From Pseudomonas sp. GD04091 (GTDB lineage Bacteria; Pseudomonadota; Gammaproteobacteria; Pseudomonadales; Pseudomonadaceae): a stretch of DNA of 64,000 nucleotides. Each line of letters starts with the position of its first letter. Position 1 is the stretch's first letter. The stretch is from the NCBI RefSeq assembly GCF_029836165.1, contig NZ_JAOEBG010000011.1, positions 62,001-126,000 of the forward strand. Reading direction: 5' to 3'. Position numbers and translations under genes: made by a program. The notes below the pieces were generated by a model. The model did not search any database, was not told the DNA's origin, and saw nothing but the letters and a program-made list of their open reading frames with translations. Shown here piece after piece: positions 51,521 to 60,801 of this stretch.

Positions 51521-52141
51521 ATGGCATTTCAATACAAGCGTCTGGACAAGAACGACGCCGCGGTCCTGCTGGTCGACCACCAGACCGGGCTGCTGTCGCT
51601 GGTGCGCGACATCGACCCGGATCGGTTCAAGAACAATGTGCTGGCTCTCGCGGACCTGGCCAAGTACTTCAAGCTGCCGACCATCCTCACCACCAGCTTC
51701 GAGACCGGCCCCAACGGCCCGCTGGTGCCCGAGCTCAAGGAACAGTTCCCCGAGGCGCCGTATATCGCTCGGCCCGGCAACATCAATGCCTGGGACAACG
51801 AGGACTTCGTCAAGGCGGTGAAGGCCACCGGCAAGAAACAGCTGATCATCGCTGGTGTGGTCACCGAGGTCTGCGTGGCCTTCCCGGCGCTGTCGGCACT
51901 GGAAGAGGGCTTCGACGTGTTCGTGGTCACCGACGCCTCGGGCACCTTCAACGAGCTGACCCGCGACTCGGCCTGGCGCCGCATGGAGGCCGCCGGCGCG
52001 CAGCTGATGACCTGGTTCGGCGTGGCCTGCGAGCTGCACCGCGACTGGCGCAACGACATCGAAGGATTGGGCACGCTGTTCTCCAACCACATTCCCGACT
52101 ACCGTAACCTGATGACCAGCTACAGCAAGCTGGCGAAGTAA
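51521..52141 (+). CDS. ycaC: YcaC-family isochorismatase-like hydrolase
   Basis: The 206-residue protein starts at ATG 51521 after AAGGAGAAG. It is very close to E. coli YcaC (208 residues) across its length: AAVLLVDHQTGLLSLVRDI with catalytic Asp, LTTSFETGPNGPLVPEL, YIARPGNINAWDNEDF with Arg, and IAGVVTEVCVAFPALSAL with the nucleophilic Cys. YcaC forms octamers; its physiological substrate is not established. The gene lies 34 bases after its paralogue and could be co-transcribed with it. A strong hairpin follows. Confidence 0.93.
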   Translation: MAFQYKRLDKNDAAVLLVDHQTGLLSLVRDIDPDRFKNNVLALADLAKYFKLPTILTTSFETGPNGPLVPELKEQFPEAPYIARPGNINAWDNEDFVKAVKATGKKQLIIAGVVTEVCVAFPALSALEEGFDVFVVTDASGTFNELTRDSAWRRMEAAGAQLMTWFGVACELHRDWRNDIEGLGTLFSNHIPDYRNLMTSYSKLAK

Positions 52142-52148
52142 CGGTGTG

Positions 52149-52174
52149 TCCGGGCCCCGTTACCGGGGTCCGGG
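52149..52174 (+). terminator. GC-rich hairpin between ycaC and the FUSC gene
   Basis: CCGGGCCCCG pairs with CGGGGTCCGG (one G-T pair) around TTAC. No T run follows, so it may be a processing or partial termination stem. Confidence 0.45.
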
Positions 52175-52201
52175 CCCGCCCTGTGGGTTACGAGGTAATG
52201 G

Positions 52202-54358
52202 ATGGCTCCACTGATTGCCTACTTCAGGCTTGCCCTGCGCCCCGGGCGCGACGTGCTGCTGTTCGCGCTGCGCACGGTGGTGGCGGGCCTGCTGTGTCTC
52301 TACCTGGCGTTCGTGTTCGACCTGGAACAACCGAAATGGGCACTGATGACGGTCATCATCATCAGCCTGCCGCTGGCCGGCATGACCCTCAAGCGCAGCC
52401 TCGCCCAGGTGCTCGGCACCGTGGTCGGCGCGGCGGTGGCCGTGCTGCTGATGGCGCTGTTCGCGCAGATGCCGTACACCCTGGTGGTCAGCCTGGCGTT
52501 GTGGCTGGGGCTGTGCACCGCCGGTGGAACCTTGCTGCGCTACACCGATTCCCATGCCTTCGTGCTCAGCGGCTTCACCGCCGTGGTGGTGGCCATGCTG
52601 GCCGTGCCCGAACCCGAAGGCACCTTTCTGCTGGCTGTCACGCGGGTCACCGAGACCTTGCTGGCGGTGGCCTGCGTGGCCGTGGTCAGCCTGCTGACGG
52701 CCCGCCCCCAGCCCGTGGCCAACAGCTATTTCGCCAAGGTCGACAGCCTGCTGAAACTGATCGCCCAGCATGCCGCCGAGGTGATCCGCACCGAGGAGGA
52801 CGAAGCCGCGTTCGGTCAGCGCCAGGCCCGGCTGATCGCCGAGGTCAGCGCACTGGAGGGGTTGCGTCGGCACCTGTATTTCGACGCCCCGCACCTGCGC
52901 AGCGGCGATGGGTTGGTGCAACTGTTCGCCAACCAGCTGGTGCTGCTGGTTTCGCGCCTGCTGGTGCTGCGTCAGCAGCGCGAGCTGGTCAAGGCGCACT
53001 GGCAGGGGCCGCTGCCGACGGATATCCAGGTGCTGCGCGACGCCGAACTGGCGAGCCTGGATGCGCTGGCGCGTGACGGCATGGCACTTTCGGCAGTGGA
53101 CCGCGAGGCCCTGCGCACCCTGCACAAGGGGTTCGATGACGCCGCCGACCGTGCCGAGTTTCTCAACGAGCCGCTGCCCCCGCAGCTGCGCGCCCTGGCC
53201 TGGGCCTTGCGCTGGGAGCAGGCGCGCCTGTTGCAGCAACTGGACGAGCTGATCGAGCTGAACGAAGCGATCCAGCAGGGCCGCCTGGCCAGTTGCCCCC
53301 GGCAGCAGAGCCGCGCCAGCACCCTGCACCTGGACTGGCCCCTGGCGGCGATGAACGCCGTGCGCGCCTGCCTGGCGCTGTTGCTGATCGGCGGGTTGTG
53401 GATCGAGAGCGCCTGGGATGGCGCGCGCTCGGCGGTGATCCTGATGGGCGTGATGTGTTCGCTGATGGCGACCTTGCCCCGGCCGCTGCTGGCCAGCCAG
53501 AACTACAACCGCGGGCTGCTGGTGGGCATGGGCCTGTCGGCGCTCTATCAGTTCGCCGTGCTGCCGCTGTTCACCGACTTCGAGATGCTTGCCCTGTGCC
53601 TGGCGCCGCTGCTGTACCTGGCGGCGGTCGGCCTGGCCAACCCGATGACCGCCGGGATCGGCATGGGTATCGGCCTGATCAGCCTGCTGATGATCGGGCC
53701 GCAGAATGTCGGGGCCTATCACAACAGCGATATCCAGTGGTTCGAGTTCGCCGGCGGCTACCTGGCGGCCGGGGTGCTGGCGATGGCCGTGTTCGCGCTG
53801 GTGTTCCCGTTCAATGCGCAGAAACGCATCGCCCGATTGTTCCGCCAGACCCGTGAGGATGTCCGCCGTCAGGTGCTCGAGAGCGGTTCGCTGGCCGGGC
53901 AGTTCGCTTTCGAGAGCCTGCTGCTCGATCGCCTGTCGGCGCTGATTGGCCTGCTGCCGGCGGCCCCGGACGCCGCCTCTCGCGAGCGCGTCGAATGCGC
54001 ACTGGTGTGCCCGGCGCTGGCCATCGCCCTGGGTCAGGCGCGCACCCTGTGCAACAGCGACCTGGAGTTGCCCTCGGCGACCCGGGCACGATTGCGAGAA
54101 AGCTTGCAGGGTGTTGCCGATTTCATCGGCGGCCAGGGCGCGGTGGCGCTCGATCCGCTGTTGCGTGAGCTGAGCGACCAGGCGCAGGTGCTCGATGCCC
54201 TGCATGGAGCGCAAGGGCAGATGGGCCGCGAGGCATTGCGCCGCCTGTTCATCCTGCGGGTCGCGCTGGCGGTGGCCGGGCAGTTGCTGACGCGCTATCG
54301 CCGGGTGCTGGAGCCTGAAGGATCGCGGGCGTTGCCGGAGGTGGCCGATGCCCATTGA
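52202..54358 (+). CDS. FUSC/AaeB-family aromatic-acid efflux pump subunit
   Basis: The 718-residue inner-membrane protein starts at ATG 52202 with GAGG six bases upstream. It has the FUSC pattern: two blocks of about five to six helices (~15-165 and ~380-530) separated by a soluble domain. The first block has the FDLEQPKWALMTVIIISLPLAGMTLKRSLAQVLGTVVGAAVAVLL motif and the second ESAWDGARSAVILMGVMCSLMATLPRPLLASQNYNRGLLVGMGLSALYQF. In E. coli, AaeB with AaeA expels hydroxybenzoates. It overlaps the DUF1656 gene by 11 bases. Confidence 0.9.
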   Translation: MAPLIAYFRLALRPGRDVLLFALRTVVAGLLCLYLAFVFDLEQPKWALMTVIIISLPLAGMTLKRSLAQVLGTVVGAAVAVLLMALFAQMPYTLVVSLALWLGLCTAGGTLLRYTDSHAFVLSGFTAVVVAMLAVPEPEGTFLLAVTRVTETLLAVACVAVVSLLTARPQPVANSYFAKVDSLLKLIAQHAAEVIRTEEDEAAFGQRQARLIAEVSALEGLRRHLYFDAPHLRSGDGLVQLFANQLVLLVSRLLVLRQQRELVKAHWQGPLPTDIQVLRDAELASLDALARDGMALSAVDREALRTLHKGFDDAADRAEFLNEPLPPQLRALAWALRWEQARLLQQLDELIELNEAIQQGRLASCPRQQSRASTLHLDWPLAAMNAVRACLALLLIGGLWIESAWDGARSAVILMGVMCSLMATLPRPLLASQNYNRGLLVGMGLSALYQFAVLPLFTDFEMLALCLAPLLYLAAVGLANPMTAGIGMGIGLISLLMIGPQNVGAYHNSDIQWFEFAGGYLAAGVLAMAVFALVFPFNAQKRIARLFRQTREDVRRQVLESGSLAGQFAFESLLLDRLSALIGLLPAAPDAASRERVECALVCPALAIALGQARTLCNSDLELPSATRARLRESLQGVADFIGGQGAVALDPLLRELSDQAQVLDALHGAQGQMGREALRRLFILRVALAVAGQLLTRYRRVLEPEGSRALPEVADAH

Positions 54359-54554
54359 TTTCGAGCTGGGCGGGGTCTACCTGCCGCCCATCGCCCAGGC
54401 ACTGCTGCTGGCGCTGCCGCTGTTTCTGCTGGTCGATGTCCTGTTGCGTCGGATGGGCGTACTGGCATTCGCCTGGCATCCGGCGCTGTTCCAGGGCGCC
54501 GTGTACACCGCGATCTGCGCGGCGTTGCTGTTGTGGATGGGAGTGAGCGTGTAG
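54348..54554 (+). CDS. DUF1656 small membrane protein (AaeX-like)
   Basis: This 68-residue protein has two hydrophobic helices (~12-32 and ~46-65) and begins MPIDFELGGVYLPPIAQALLLALPLFLLVDVLLRR. It matches DUF1656 (E. coli AaeX), the small protein that travels with AaeA/AaeB efflux systems. The start overlaps the FUSC gene by 11 bases and its stop precedes the membrane-fusion gene directly. Confidence 0.9.
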   Translation: MPIDFELGGVYLPPIAQALLLALPLFLLVDVLLRRMGVLAFAWHPALFQGAVYTAICAALLLWMGVSV

Positions 54555-55508
54555 ATGTCGTCGATCAAACCGTTGTTGTCGCGTGGCCTGACCCTGACCA
54601 TGCTGGTCGTGGCCATCGTGCTGGGCTGGCTGGCCTGGACCCATTACACCCAGGCGCCCTGGACCCGTGACGCGCAGGTGCGTGCCGATGTAGTCACCCT
54701 GGCGGCGGAGGTCAGTGGCCGAATCGTCGCCCTGCCGGTGCGGGACAACCAGTTCGTGCACAAGGGCGACCTGCTGTTGCGGATCGATCCGGCGCGCTAT
54801 GAACTGGCCGTGCTGCATGCCCGGCGCGCGGTCGAAGTGGCGCGGGCCGCCCTGGGCCAGTCGCAGGCGAACATCGTCGCCAACCAGGCGCTGCTCAAAC
54901 AACGACGTAGCGAGGAACAGCGCCGTGGCAAGCTGCAGTCTCTGTCGGCCATCTCCGCCGAGGAGTGGGAAAAGTCCAGGACCGATGTCGCGGTCGCCCA
55001 GGCCGACCTGCTGCGCGAGCAGTCCAGCCTCGGCCTGGCGCAAGCCAACGTGCAACTGGCCGAGGCCACCCTGGAGCAGGCGCGGCTGGACCTGCAACGC
55101 ACCGAGGTGCTGGCGCCGGTCAATGGCCATGTCACCAACCTGCTGACCCGCCAGGGCGACTTCGCGCAGCCGGGCGCGGCGTTGCTGGCGCTGGTGGACG
55201 GCGACTCGTTCCATGTCAGTGGCTATTTCGAAGAGACCAAGCTGCCACGCATCGCCATCGGCAGCCGTGCGCGCATCGTGCTGATGAATGGCCAGGCCCT
55301 GCGGGGCACGGTGGAGAGCATCGCTTACGCCATCACCGACCGCGAGAATCAGCCCGGCAATCGCCTGCTGGCCAACGTCAACCCGAACTACACCTGGGTC
55401 AAGCTGGCCCAGCGCGTGCCGGTGCGCCTGCGCCTGGACCCGCCCGACGCCCAGGCCCCCGCACTGCGGGCCGGGACCACCGCCACTGTGACGATACTCG
55501 AGGAATGA
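54555..55508 (+). CDS. HlyD/AaeA-type membrane-fusion protein
   Basis: The 317-residue periplasmic adaptor starts at ATG 54555, immediately after the DUF1656 stop. It has an N-terminal membrane anchor (LTLTMLVVAIVLGWLAW) and WTRDAQVRADVVTLAAEVSGRIVALPVRDNQFVHKGDLLLRID (lipoyl-like half). A coiled-coil hairpin follows at ~85-170, then the second lipoyl half (GHVTNLLTRQGDFAQPGAALLALVDGDSFHVSGYFEE). It links the FUSC pump to an outer-membrane channel not encoded here. Confidence 0.93.
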   Translation: MSSIKPLLSRGLTLTMLVVAIVLGWLAWTHYTQAPWTRDAQVRADVVTLAAEVSGRIVALPVRDNQFVHKGDLLLRIDPARYELAVLHARRAVEVARAALGQSQANIVANQALLKQRRSEEQRRGKLQSLSAISAEEWEKSRTDVAVAQADLLREQSSLGLAQANVQLAEATLEQARLDLQRTEVLAPVNGHVTNLLTRQGDFAQPGAALLALVDGDSFHVSGYFEETKLPRIAIGSRARIVLMNGQALRGTVESIAYAITDRENQPGNRLLANVNPNYTWVKLAQRVPVRLRLDPPDAQAPALRAGTTATVTILEE

Positions 55509-55546
55509 CGGATGATGCAGCGGTGAACCGTGGACGAGTGTTGCCG

Positions 55547-56473
55547 ATGTTTGACCTGAACGACCTGTATCTGTACGCCAAGGTGGTGGAACACAGTGGC
55601 TTCGCTCCCGCCGGGCGCATCCTCGGCCTGCCCAAGTCACGCCTGAGCCGGCGGGTGGCCAAGCTCGAGGAGCGCCTGGGCGTGCGCCTGATCCAGCGCT
55701 CGACCAGGCAGTTCCAGGTCACCGAGGTGGGGCTTGAGTATTACCGCCATTGCCTGGGCATGCTCGAGCAGGCCGTCGCCGCCGAGGATGCGGTCGAACG
55801 CAACCGTGCCGAGCCGCGCGGCATCGTGCGCCTGGCCAGCAGCACCGAACTGCTCGACTCGCGTCTGGCGCCGATGCTGGCCCGCTTCATGGCGCAGTGC
55901 CCGGTGGTCGAGCTACTGGTCAAAAGCTTCAATCGCCGCGTGGACGTGATCGGCGAGGGTTACGACCTGGTGCTCAGCGTGCAGCATCAGCGCCTGGAAA
56001 GCAGCGAACTGATCATGCGCCGGCTGGCGCCGAGCCGGCAGTGCCTGGTGGCTTCCCCGGGGCTGCTGGTCGAGCATGGCAAGCCGGGCTCGCCGGCCGC
56101 GCTGGAGGCGTTGCCGAGCCTGTGCTGGGGAGGCAACGTACAGGACTACACCTGGACCTTGACCGGACCACAAGGGGCCGAGGCCTTCGTGCGCGTGCGC
56201 CCCCGTGTGGTTTCGGATGACCTGGCGGTGCTGCGCGAAGGCGCTCTGGCCGGGGTCGGCATGGCGGTGCTGCCTGAGGAGGTGGTGATGGCCGACCTTG
56301 CCAGTGGGCGGTTGCTCCATGTCCTGGACGGCTGGACCCCGCGGGAAGGCGAGGTGGTGGCGCTGTTTCCTTCCCGGCGTGGGTTGATGCCGGCCGTGCG
56401 CAAGCTGATCGACTTTCTGGCCGACGCGTTCGAGCAGGAGCAGCAGGACGCTACGCCAGTTCGCGCTCGCTGA
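55547..56473 (+). CDS. LysR-family regulator (CrgA/AaeR-like)
   Basis: The regulator has 308 residues from ATG 55547. An in-frame ATG at 55505 overlaps the efflux gene's stop and would add 14 residues; the shorter start fits the usual LysR N-terminus. The winged helix is DLNDLYLYAKVVEHSGFAPAGRILGLPKSRLSRRVAKLEERLGVRLIQRSTRQFQVTEVG, of the CrgA-like subgroup. It is placed after the efflux genes on the same strand, so it probably controls them; in E. coli AaeR is divergent. Its 3' end overlaps the MFS gene by 23 bases. Confidence 0.9.
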   Translation: MFDLNDLYLYAKVVEHSGFAPAGRILGLPKSRLSRRVAKLEERLGVRLIQRSTRQFQVTEVGLEYYRHCLGMLEQAVAAEDAVERNRAEPRGIVRLASSTELLDSRLAPMLARFMAQCPVVELLVKSFNRRVDVIGEGYDLVLSVQHQRLESSELIMRRLAPSRQCLVASPGLLVEHGKPGSPAALEALPSLCWGGNVQDYTWTLTGPQGAEAFVRVRPRVVSDDLAVLREGALAGVGMAVLPEEVVMADLASGRLLHVLDGWTPREGEVVALFPSRRGLMPAVRKLIDFLADAFEQEQQDATPVRAR

Positions 56474-57620
56474 AGCCCGGCGAGCGGGGCGGGCGCGCCG
56501 ACCAGATCGCCAGCCCCGCCGCCATTGCCGTCAGCAGCGCCCCGGCCCAGGGAGTCGCGGCCAGCGTCGACTGGCTGATCACCACGCCCCCGATGGCCGA
56601 GCCGAGCCCGACGCCCAGGTGCATCGCCGACATGTTCAGGCTCATGCCGGCCGGGAAGGTGCCGGGCCCACGGCTGGCGAGATAGCTCTGAACCACCGGC
56701 GAGGTGGTCCAGCTCAGCCCACCCCAGAGCATCATCGCCGGCAGGAACAGCCAGGGCGAGCCTGCGCTGAAGGGCAGCAGCAGCAGGCTGGCGAGGTACA
56801 GCAGCGGCGCGATCGCGATGGCCTTGCCCGCGCCAAGGCGGTCGGCCATCCAGCCACCGACATAGCCGCCCGACACGCCCGCGATACCAAAGGCGGCAAA
56901 CACCGCAGCGAGCCACTGCACCGGCATCTGGGCGACGTGCTGGGCATAAGGCGCCAGGTAGGCGAACACCGTGAAATGCCCGGCGATCATCAGCAGCGAC
57001 ACGGCCTGCGCGGCTACCAGGCGGCTGTCGCGCAGATGGCGCAGGTAGCTGCCCAGTGCCACGCGTTCGCTGCTTTGCACCTGGGGCAACCCGTGCCAGG
57101 CCATCAGCAACACCGCCATGGCCAGTACCGCCAGTCCCAGGAAGACACCGCGCCAGCCCGCCACGTCGCACAGCAGCATGCCGGCGGGGACGCCCAGTAC
57201 CAGCGAGCTGCAGATGCCCATGAAGATCACACCGATGGCCCGGCCGCGCAGGGCATCTGGGACCATGCGCGTGGCCATCAGCGTGCAGGTCAGGCAGGTC
57301 AGGGCGCTGGTCGCCGCCATGCCGATGCGGGCGATCAGCAGCGTGGAATAGCCCGGCGCCAGTGCCGCCGCCAGATTGCACAGGGCAAACAGTGCCAGCG
57401 TGACGCACAGCAGGCGGCGCAGCGGCAGCCGGGTGGTGAGCAGGGGCGAGAAGGGCGCGGCGAGAGCGAAGCTCAGGGAGAAGACCGTGGTCAGTTGCCC
57501 GGCGATGCCGAGCGGTACCGACAGGCCATCGGCCAGTGCCGGCAGGATGCCGACAGTGATGTTTTCCGCCATGCCCGTGACGAATGTCGCCAGGGCCAGC
57601 AGCCAGATACGCGGGCTCAT
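56451..57620 (-). CDS. MFS drug/metabolite exporter (AraJ/DHA1-like)
   Basis: The 389-residue membrane protein starts at ATG 57620 (GGAGG upstream); longer readings are rejected. It has ~12 helices. Its N-terminus is MSPRIWLLALATFVTGMAENITVGILPALADGLSVPLGIAGQLTTVFSLSFALAAPF, matching DHA1 exporters of the AraJ/YdhP type (with TGMAE). The loop between TM2 and TM3 is LTTRLPLRR. The substrate is unknown. Its 3' end overlaps the LysR gene by 23 bases, so they converge. Confidence 0.9.
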   Translation of the reverse strand: MSPRIWLLALATFVTGMAENITVGILPALADGLSVPLGIAGQLTTVFSLSFALAAPFSPLLTTRLPLRRLLCVTLALFALCNLAAALAPGYSTLLIARIGMAATSALTCLTCTLMATRMVPDALRGRAIGVIFMGICSSLVLGVPAGMLLCDVAGWRGVFLGLAVLAMAVLLMAWHGLPQVQSSERVALGSYLRHLRDSRLVAAQAVSLLMIAGHFTVFAYLAPYAQHVAQMPVQWLAAVFAAFGIAGVSGGYVGGWMADRLGAGKAIAIAPLLYLASLLLLPFSAGSPWLFLPAMMLWGGLSWTTSPVVQSYLASRGPGTFPAGMSLNMSAMHLGVGLGSAIGGVVISQSTLAATPWAGALLTAMAAGLAIWSARPPRSPGFSERELA

Positions 57621-57804
57621 GTGTTGCCTCCGATAAACGGGCCGGCCAAGGTCCGGACCCATTTGTCCCGACGGTTGACCGGCAGTGGTCAGGTCCATCG
57701 GGTTTCGAGGCAGTGCTTCGGTTATCCCGGTACAAGCTGGGAGAGTGTAGAGGGTTACGCGCAAAACGCGAAGCCCGCTCCCACAGCAAACGTGTGTATC
57801 CGTG

Positions 57805-58101
57805 CTATTTCAACTCGGTCTCGATGAACACGATCTCGTGGTCACTGGCATTGACCACATTGTGTTCCACGCCGGCCTTGCGAAAGTAGCTCTGGCCTGC
57901 CACCAGCGCAGCGTGCTTCTCGCCCTCCGGGGTCTCCAGCAACAAGATGCCATCGGTCATCGGTACGACCACGTAGTCATGGCCATGCAGGTGACGTCCG
58001 GTTTCGGCGCCGGGCGCGAAACGCCATTCGGTAACGATGACTTCGTCGGTGTCCACCTGCACGGTGGGGACGGCCTGGGCGCGTGGGAGGTTCTGTGTCA
58101 T
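57805..58101 (-). CDS. Single-domain cupin protein
   Basis: The 98-residue protein starts at ATG 58101 with AGGTG upstream. It shows the cupin metal motif GRHLHGHDYVVVPMTDG (two His plus a following acidic position) and the second motif AGVEHNVVNASDHEIVFIE. Such proteins bind a metal ion and act as small dioxygenases, isomerases or sensors; no specific role can be set. It lies between the MFS gene (same strand, ~185 bases) and ychF. Confidence 0.85.
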   Translation of the reverse strand: MTQNLPRAQAVPTVQVDTDEVIVTEWRFAPGAETGRHLHGHDYVVVPMTDGILLLETPEGEKHAALVAGQSYFRKAGVEHNVVNASDHEIVFIETELK

Positions 58102-58211
58102 GGGGCACCTTTGCTCGAAAAGCACCTAGCCTGGGCTACTCCAGCGGCATGTTAAATCCAGGTCTGCTGGCAGTCAGTTGCGTGGACACTTACCTTTGTT
58201 GCGCGCAAACG

Positions 58212-58279
58212 CATCGCGGGGCAAGCCCGCTCCCACAGATCCTCTATCGAGTCAGTGGGAGCGAGCTTGCCCCGCGATG
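58212..58279. repeat. REP inverted pair
   Basis: Arms 58212-58236 and 58255-58279 are reverse complements over 25 bases with one mismatch, around an 18-base loop. They lie just after the ychF stop (minus strand). Confidence 0.92.
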
Positions 58280-58296
58280 GGGACGCCGACTTGCGC

Positions 58297-59397
58297 TTAG
58301 ACGTTGAAGCGGAAGTGCATCACGTCACCGTCCTTGACGATGTAGTCCTTGCCTTCCAGACGCCATTTGCCGGCTTCCTTGGCGCCGCCTTCACCCTTGA
58401 ACTGGATGAAGTCGTCGTAGGCCACCACTTCGGCGCGGATGAAGCCCTTCTCGAAGTCGGTGTGGATCACCCCGGCGGCCTGTGGCGCGGTGGCGCCGAC
58501 GCGTACGGTCCAGGCGCGCACTTCCTGCACGCCGGCGGTGAAGTAGGTCTGCAGGTTGAGCAGCTCGTAACCGGCGCGGATCACACGGTTCAGGCCTGGC
58601 TCTTCCAGGCCGAGGGCCTCGAGGAACATGTCCTTCTCTTCGCCGTCTTCCAGCTCGGCGATCTCGGCTTCGATCTTGTTGCACACCGGCACCACGACCG
58701 CGCCTTCCTCTTCGGCGATGGCCTTGACCACGTCCAGGTGCGGGTTGTTGTCGAAGCCGTCTTCGGCAACGTTGGCGATGTACATCACCGGCTTGCTGGT
58801 CAGCAGGTGGAAGCCACGGATGACGGCCTTTTCGTCGTCAGCCATGTTCTTCATCAGGCTGCGCGCCGGCTTGCCTTCGGTGAAGTGCGGGATCAGTTTT
58901 TCCAGGATGGCCTTCTGCGCCAGGGCATCCTTGTCGCCGCCCTTGGCGTTGCGGGCGACCTTCTGCAGCTGCTTCTCGCAGCTGTCGAGGTCGGCGAAGA
59001 TCAGCTCGAGGTCGATGATCTCGATGTCGCGCTTGGGGTCGACGCTGTTGGAGACGTGGATCACGTTCTCGTCTTCGAAGCAGCGCACCACGTGGGCGAT
59101 GGCGTCGGTCTCGCGGATGTTGGCGAGGAACTTGTTGCCCAGGCCTTCACCCTTGGACGCACCGGCGACCAGGCCGGCGATGTCGACGAACTCCATGGTG
59201 GTCGGCAGAATACGGTTCGGCTTGACGATCTCGGCCAGCGCCGCCAGGCGCGCGTCGGGCATCGGCACGATGCCGCTGTTCGGCTCGATGGTGCAGAAGG
59301 GGAAGTTCTCCGCCGCGATGCCGGACTTGGTCAGGGCGTTGAACAGGGTGGACTTGCCGACGTTGGGCAGGCCGACGATGCCGCAATTGAAACCCAT
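58297..59397 (-). CDS. ychF: Redox-regulated ATPase YchF
   Basis: The 366-residue Obg-related protein binds ribosomes and prefers ATP over GTP. It has G1 [16 protein letters not shown]3 [16 protein letters not shown], a G4-like NKIEAE (not the canonical NKxD, consistent with ATP specificity), and the C-terminal TGS domain ([37 protein letters not shown]). The start at 59397 is ATG. It forms a likely operon with pth upstream (22 bases). Confidence 0.97.
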   Translation of the reverse strand: MGFNCGIVGLPNVGKSTLFNALTKSGIAAENFPFCTIEPNSGIVPMPDARLAALAEIVKPNRILPTTMEFVDIAGLVAGASKGEGLGNKFLANIRETDAIAHVVRCFEDENVIHVSNSVDPKRDIEIIDLELIFADLDSCEKQLQKVARNAKGGDKDALAQKAILEKLIPHFTEGKPARSLMKNMADDEKAVIRGFHLLTSKPVMYIANVAEDGFDNNPHLDVVKAIAEEEGAVVVPVCNKIEAEIAELEDGEEKDMFLEALGLEEPGLNRVIRAGYELLNLQTYFTAGVQEVRAWTVRVGATAPQAAGVIHTDFEKGFIRAEVVAYDDFIQFKGEGGAKEAGKWRLEGKDYIVKDGDVMHFRFNV

Positions 59398-59419
59398 GGG
59401 TATTCCCCTTTCTTAAGTG

Positions 59420-60004
59420 TCAGGCCTTCTGGCTGTGCAGCTCGCGCATCGCCTTGGCGAAATCGCCGGCAAGCACGTCCGGCAGCACGCCGAGGGCAAA
59501 ATCGATGCTGGCGTCGAGCTTCTCCTGCTCGGCGCGCGGCGCGCGGCCCAGGACGAAGTTGGAGACCAGTTTGGCGTCGCCCGGGTGGCCAATGCCAAGC
59601 CGCAGGCGGTGGAAGTCGTTCTGGTTGCCGAGCTGCGCGATGATGTCGCGCAGGCCGTTGTGCCCGCCGTGGCCGCCGCCCTGCTTGAGCTTGGCGACGC
59701 CGGGGGGCAGGTCGAGTTCGTCGTGGGCCACCAGGATGGCGTCCGGCTTGATCCGGAAGAAATTCGCCAATGCCGCCACGGACTGGCCGCTGCGGTTCAT
59801 GTAGGTGGTGGGGATCAGCAGACGAACATCGTTGCCTTGATGGCTGAATTTAGCCGTCAGGCCGAAATACTTTCGGTCAGCGGTCAGCGAAACGCGCTGG
59901 GCGCTGGCGAGGCGTTCAACGAAAAGAGCCCCTGCGTTATGCCGGGTCTGTTCGTATTCGGGGCCGGGGTTACCCAGGCCGACGATCAACTGGATGGCGG
60001 TCAC
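59420..60004 (-). CDS. pth: Peptidyl-tRNA hydrolase
   Basis: The 194-residue enzyme recycles peptidyl-tRNA released from stalled ribosomes. It has [27 protein letters not shown] with the catalytic His, [21 protein letters not shown] with the Asn, and [33 protein letters not shown] with the catalytic Asp. It starts at GTG 60004 with AAGGAAGAG upstream; no ATG is in frame near. It lies between rplY and ychF. Confidence 0.97.
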   Translation of the reverse strand: MTAIQLIVGLGNPGPEYEQTRHNAGALFVERLASAQRVSLTADRKYFGLTAKFSHQGNDVRLLIPTTYMNRSGQSVAALANFFRIKPDAILVAHDELDLPPGVAKLKQGGGHGGHNGLRDIIAQLGNQNDFHRLRLGIGHPGDAKLVSNFVLGRAPRAEQEKLDASIDFALGVLPDVLAGDFAKAMRELHSQKA

Positions 60005-60083
60005 GTCAGGGGCTCTTCCTTGGAGTTGGTGGGTTACGGTGCGCGCGGCACTGTAACCCGATCAACGCCGGCGTGCGAGTGGA

Positions 60084-60680
60084 TTACTCGGCAGCGCCTT
60101 CAGCAGCTTCAGCGGCTACGCGCGGGGCGTGGACGTTGGCAACAGCCTTGTCATCACCGTGGGCCAGAGCGACGAACTCTACGCCTTTCGGAGCTTTCAG
60201 GTCCGACAGGTGGATGATGGTACCGATTTCGGCCTTGGACAGGTCGACTTCGATGAACTCAGGCAGGTCCTTGGCTTCGCAGGACACTTCGATCTCGGAA
60301 ACGACGTGCGAGATCTCGCCGCCTTTCTTGATCGGGGCTTCTTCGCCGACGAAGTGAACTGGAACCTTGGCGGTCAGCTTCTGGCCAGCAACGACGCGAA
60401 CGAAGTCGGCGTGCATGATGAAGCCTTTGGCCGGGTGGCGCTGCATGGCCTTGACCACGACGTTCTGCTTGGCGCCATCGACGTTCAGCTCGATCACGTG
60501 GCTGAAGGCAGCTTCGTTTTCGAACAGCTTGGCGATTTCCTTGGCCACGATGGTCAGGGATTGGGCTTCTTTATCGCCACCGTAGACAACGGCAGGGATG
60601 CTGGCGGAGTGACGCAGGCGGCGGCTCGCACCTTTCCCCAGGTCAGTACGCGCTTGGGCGTTCAGGATGAAGTCAGTCAT
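60084..60680 (-). CDS. rplY: 50S ribosomal protein L25, long (Ctc) form
   Basis: The protein has 198 residues from ATG 60680. The N-terminal L25 domain ([34 protein letters not shown]) binds 5S rRNA. The C-terminal Ctc/TL5 domain (~95-180, [52 protein letters not shown]) makes it longer than E. coli L25 (94). The end is Ala/Glu-rich. Gene order prs-rplY-pth-ychF is standard for pseudomonads. A strong terminator separates it from prs. Confidence 0.97.
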   Translation of the reverse strand: MTDFILNAQARTDLGKGASRRLRHSASIPAVVYGGDKEAQSLTIVAKEIAKLFENEAAFSHVIELNVDGAKQNVVVKAMQRHPAKGFIMHADFVRVVAGQKLTAKVPVHFVGEEAPIKKGGEISHVVSEIEVSCEAKDLPEFIEVDLSKAEIGTIIHLSDLKAPKGVEFVALAHGDDKAVANVHAPRVAAEAAEGAAE

Positions 60681-60738
60681 TTTGTTTCTCCAAAATAGCC
60701 TCCCGAGGGCGTTTGCGACCAGCGCCAACGGGGATGGC

Positions 60739-60783
60739 AAAAAAGCCCCGCCCCAACAGCCAGTGTTGGGGCGGGGCGCTTTT
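60739..60783 (-). terminator. Intrinsic terminator of prs
   Basis: On the minus strand GCCCCGCCCCAACA pairs with TGTTGGGGCGGGGC around a short loop, followed by TTTTTTG. It lies 19 bases after the prs stop and before rplY. Confidence 0.9.
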
Positions 60784-60801
60784 CGTCAACGTGCGTTCCG
60801 C

